Of a stretch of 64,000 nucleotides of DNA, positions 63,320-64,000 are shown one piece after another. A program made the translations under genes and the position numbers. The stretch is from the NCBI RefSeq assembly GCF_001676725.1, contig NZ_CP016172.1, positions 1,116,001 through 1,180,000 of the forward strand. Direction: 5' to 3'. This DNA is from Bordetella flabilis (GTDB lineage: Bacteria; Pseudomonadota; Gammaproteobacteria; Burkholderiales; Burkholderiaceae_B). The first letter of the stretch is position 1, and the number at the start of each line of letters is the position of its first letter. The notes under the pieces are model-generated. The model saw nothing but the letters and a program-made list of their open reading frames with translations. It was not told the DNA's origin and did not search any database.

Positions 63320-64000
63320 TCAACGTTCCGTGAAGGCGTTTTCCTTGGCGCGCAGGATGGGCTTGAGCAGGTACTGCATGACCGTCCGCTTGCCGGTAAG
63401 GATATGCACCTCGGCCACCATGCCGGGGATGATGGGCAAGTGCTTTTCGCCGACCGAAGAGCGCGCCGTGCGCACCCGCACGATGTAGAAGGAGTTGCCG
63501 CGTTCGTCCGTGATGGTATCGGCGCCGATCTGCTCCACGACGCCTTCCAGCCCGCCGTAGATCGCGTAGTCGTAGGCGGTGAACTTGACCTCCGCCTTCT
63601 GCTGCGCGTGCAGGAAACCGATGTCGCGCGGCAGCACGCGCACTTCCAGCAACAGCGAGTCGTCCGTGGGCACGATCTCCACGATGTCCTTGCCCGGCTG
63701 CACCACCCCGCCCACCGTGTTGGCCAGCAGGGTCTTGACCGTGCCGCGCACCGGCGAGCGGATCTCCGCCAGCTTGACCTTGTCGGCCAGCGCCAGTTTG
63801 CCTTCGCTCAGCGTGCGCAGCTTGGTGGTCGTGTCCGAGAGCTCGCTGCGCGCCTGGTTGCGGATATTGAGTTCCGCTTCCTCGGTCTTGCTCATCGCTT
63901 CCTTGATCGAGGCCTCGATGCGGTCGATCTGCGCCTCGGCCGCCTTCTGCTCGCCGCAGCTCTTGGCCACGTCGCGCTGCAGGCGCAGCAGGTCGACCTC
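63320..64000 (-). CDS. HlyD/LapC-like type I secretion membrane-fusion protein (partial, C-terminal 226 residues)
   Basis: The frame enters from the right edge and ends at 63320. It is the C-terminal part of a HlyD-family adaptor: a coiled-coil (EEAELNIRNQARSELSDTTTKLRTL), the lipoyl-like return AEIRSPVRGTVKTLLANTVGGVV and PGKDIVEIVP, VEVRVLPRDIGFLHAQQKAEVKFTAYDYAIYGGLEGVVEQI-type sequence, and the HlyD C-terminal PGMVAEVHILTGKRTVMQYLLKPI. It spans the periplasm between the ABC exporter and TolC-type pore. The adhesin gene downstream on the same strand is its likely cargo, and the ABC gene (lapB/hlyB) should lie beyond the right edge. Confidence 0.93.
   Translation of the reverse strand, partial: EVDLLRLQRDVAKSCGEQKAAEAQIDRIEASIKEAMSKTEEAELNIRNQARSELSDTTTKLRTLSEGKLALADKVKLAEIRSPVRGTVKTLLANTVGGVVQPGKDIVEIVPTDDSLLLEVRVLPRDIGFLHAQQKAEVKFTAYDYAIYGGLEGVVEQIGADTITDERGNSFYIVRVRTARSSVGEKHLPIIPGMVAEVHILTGKRTVMQYLLKPILRAKENAFTER

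Overview
The window looks like a chromosomal segment from a high-GC betaproteobacterium, most likely Bordetella or a close Alcaligenaceae relative such as Achromobacter. This rests on the very GC-rich codon use, on four orphan Bug-type (TctC-like) binding proteins within about 9 kb (an expansion typical of that family), and on a LapA-type giant adhesin next to a type I secretion adaptor. The assignment is inference; no rRNA or other marker gene is present.

Layout. (1) 1-16,455, minus strand: a type VI secretion (T6SS) operon read right to left as tssA, tssB, tssC, hcp, tssE, tssF, tssG, clpV, two tandem vgrG genes and a DUF2169 adaptor gene that runs off the left edge. TssJ, TssK, TssL and TssM are not in the window. 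A 1211-residue SARP/BTAD-type regulator (16,801-20,436) is transcribed divergently, and two heptamers spaced 11 bp apart lie between it and tssA. (2) 20,567-21,855: a decayed hipA-like kinase gene with a truncated start, a frameshift and an in-frame amber codon. (3) 22,018-30,850, plus strand: an amidase, a dipeptide/oligopeptide ABC transporter (two permeases, one fused double ATPase, a binding protein) and an M81/MlrC-like peptidase, plausibly one pathway for taking up and cutting a peptide or amide compound. (4) 30,851-31,541: a 691-bp gene-free stretch between convergent genes, holding a long inverted repeat, a perfect 15-bp hairpin and a 9-bp tandem repeat. (5) 31,542-45,057: LysR regulators, Bug binding proteins and amidohydrolase_2 enzymes in small divergent or co-directional sets, with an MFS exporter, a NodS-like methyltransferase and a hexapeptide acetyltransferase. 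(6) 45,115-49,573, minus strand: a chromate transporter, groES-groEL with a clear terminator and a possible heat-shock promoter, and an unrecognised gene. (7) 49,908-55,230: a DUF2243 membrane protein, a PAS/Aer-like chemoreceptor, a hemerythrin, a Cu/Zn superoxide dismutase and a DHDPS-family enzyme resembling 2-keto-3-deoxyarabonate dehydratase. (8) 55,306-64,000, minus strand: a 2574-residue adhesin with a LapA-type retention module, about 14 VCBS repeats, a von Willebrand A domain and RTX repeats, preceded by the C-terminal part of its HlyD/LapC-like adaptor.

Most genes are ordinary and intact. The parts most worth a second look are the T6SS control region and its multidomain regulator, the hairpins on both sides of hcp, the repeat-rich intergenic stretches at 30.96-31.40 kb and 50.88-50.98 kb, and the giant adhesin. 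I did not find a clearly novel multi-gene system. The nearest candidate is the T6SS-linked SARP-like regulator with a degenerate cyclase domain and an 11-bp-spaced operator candidate.
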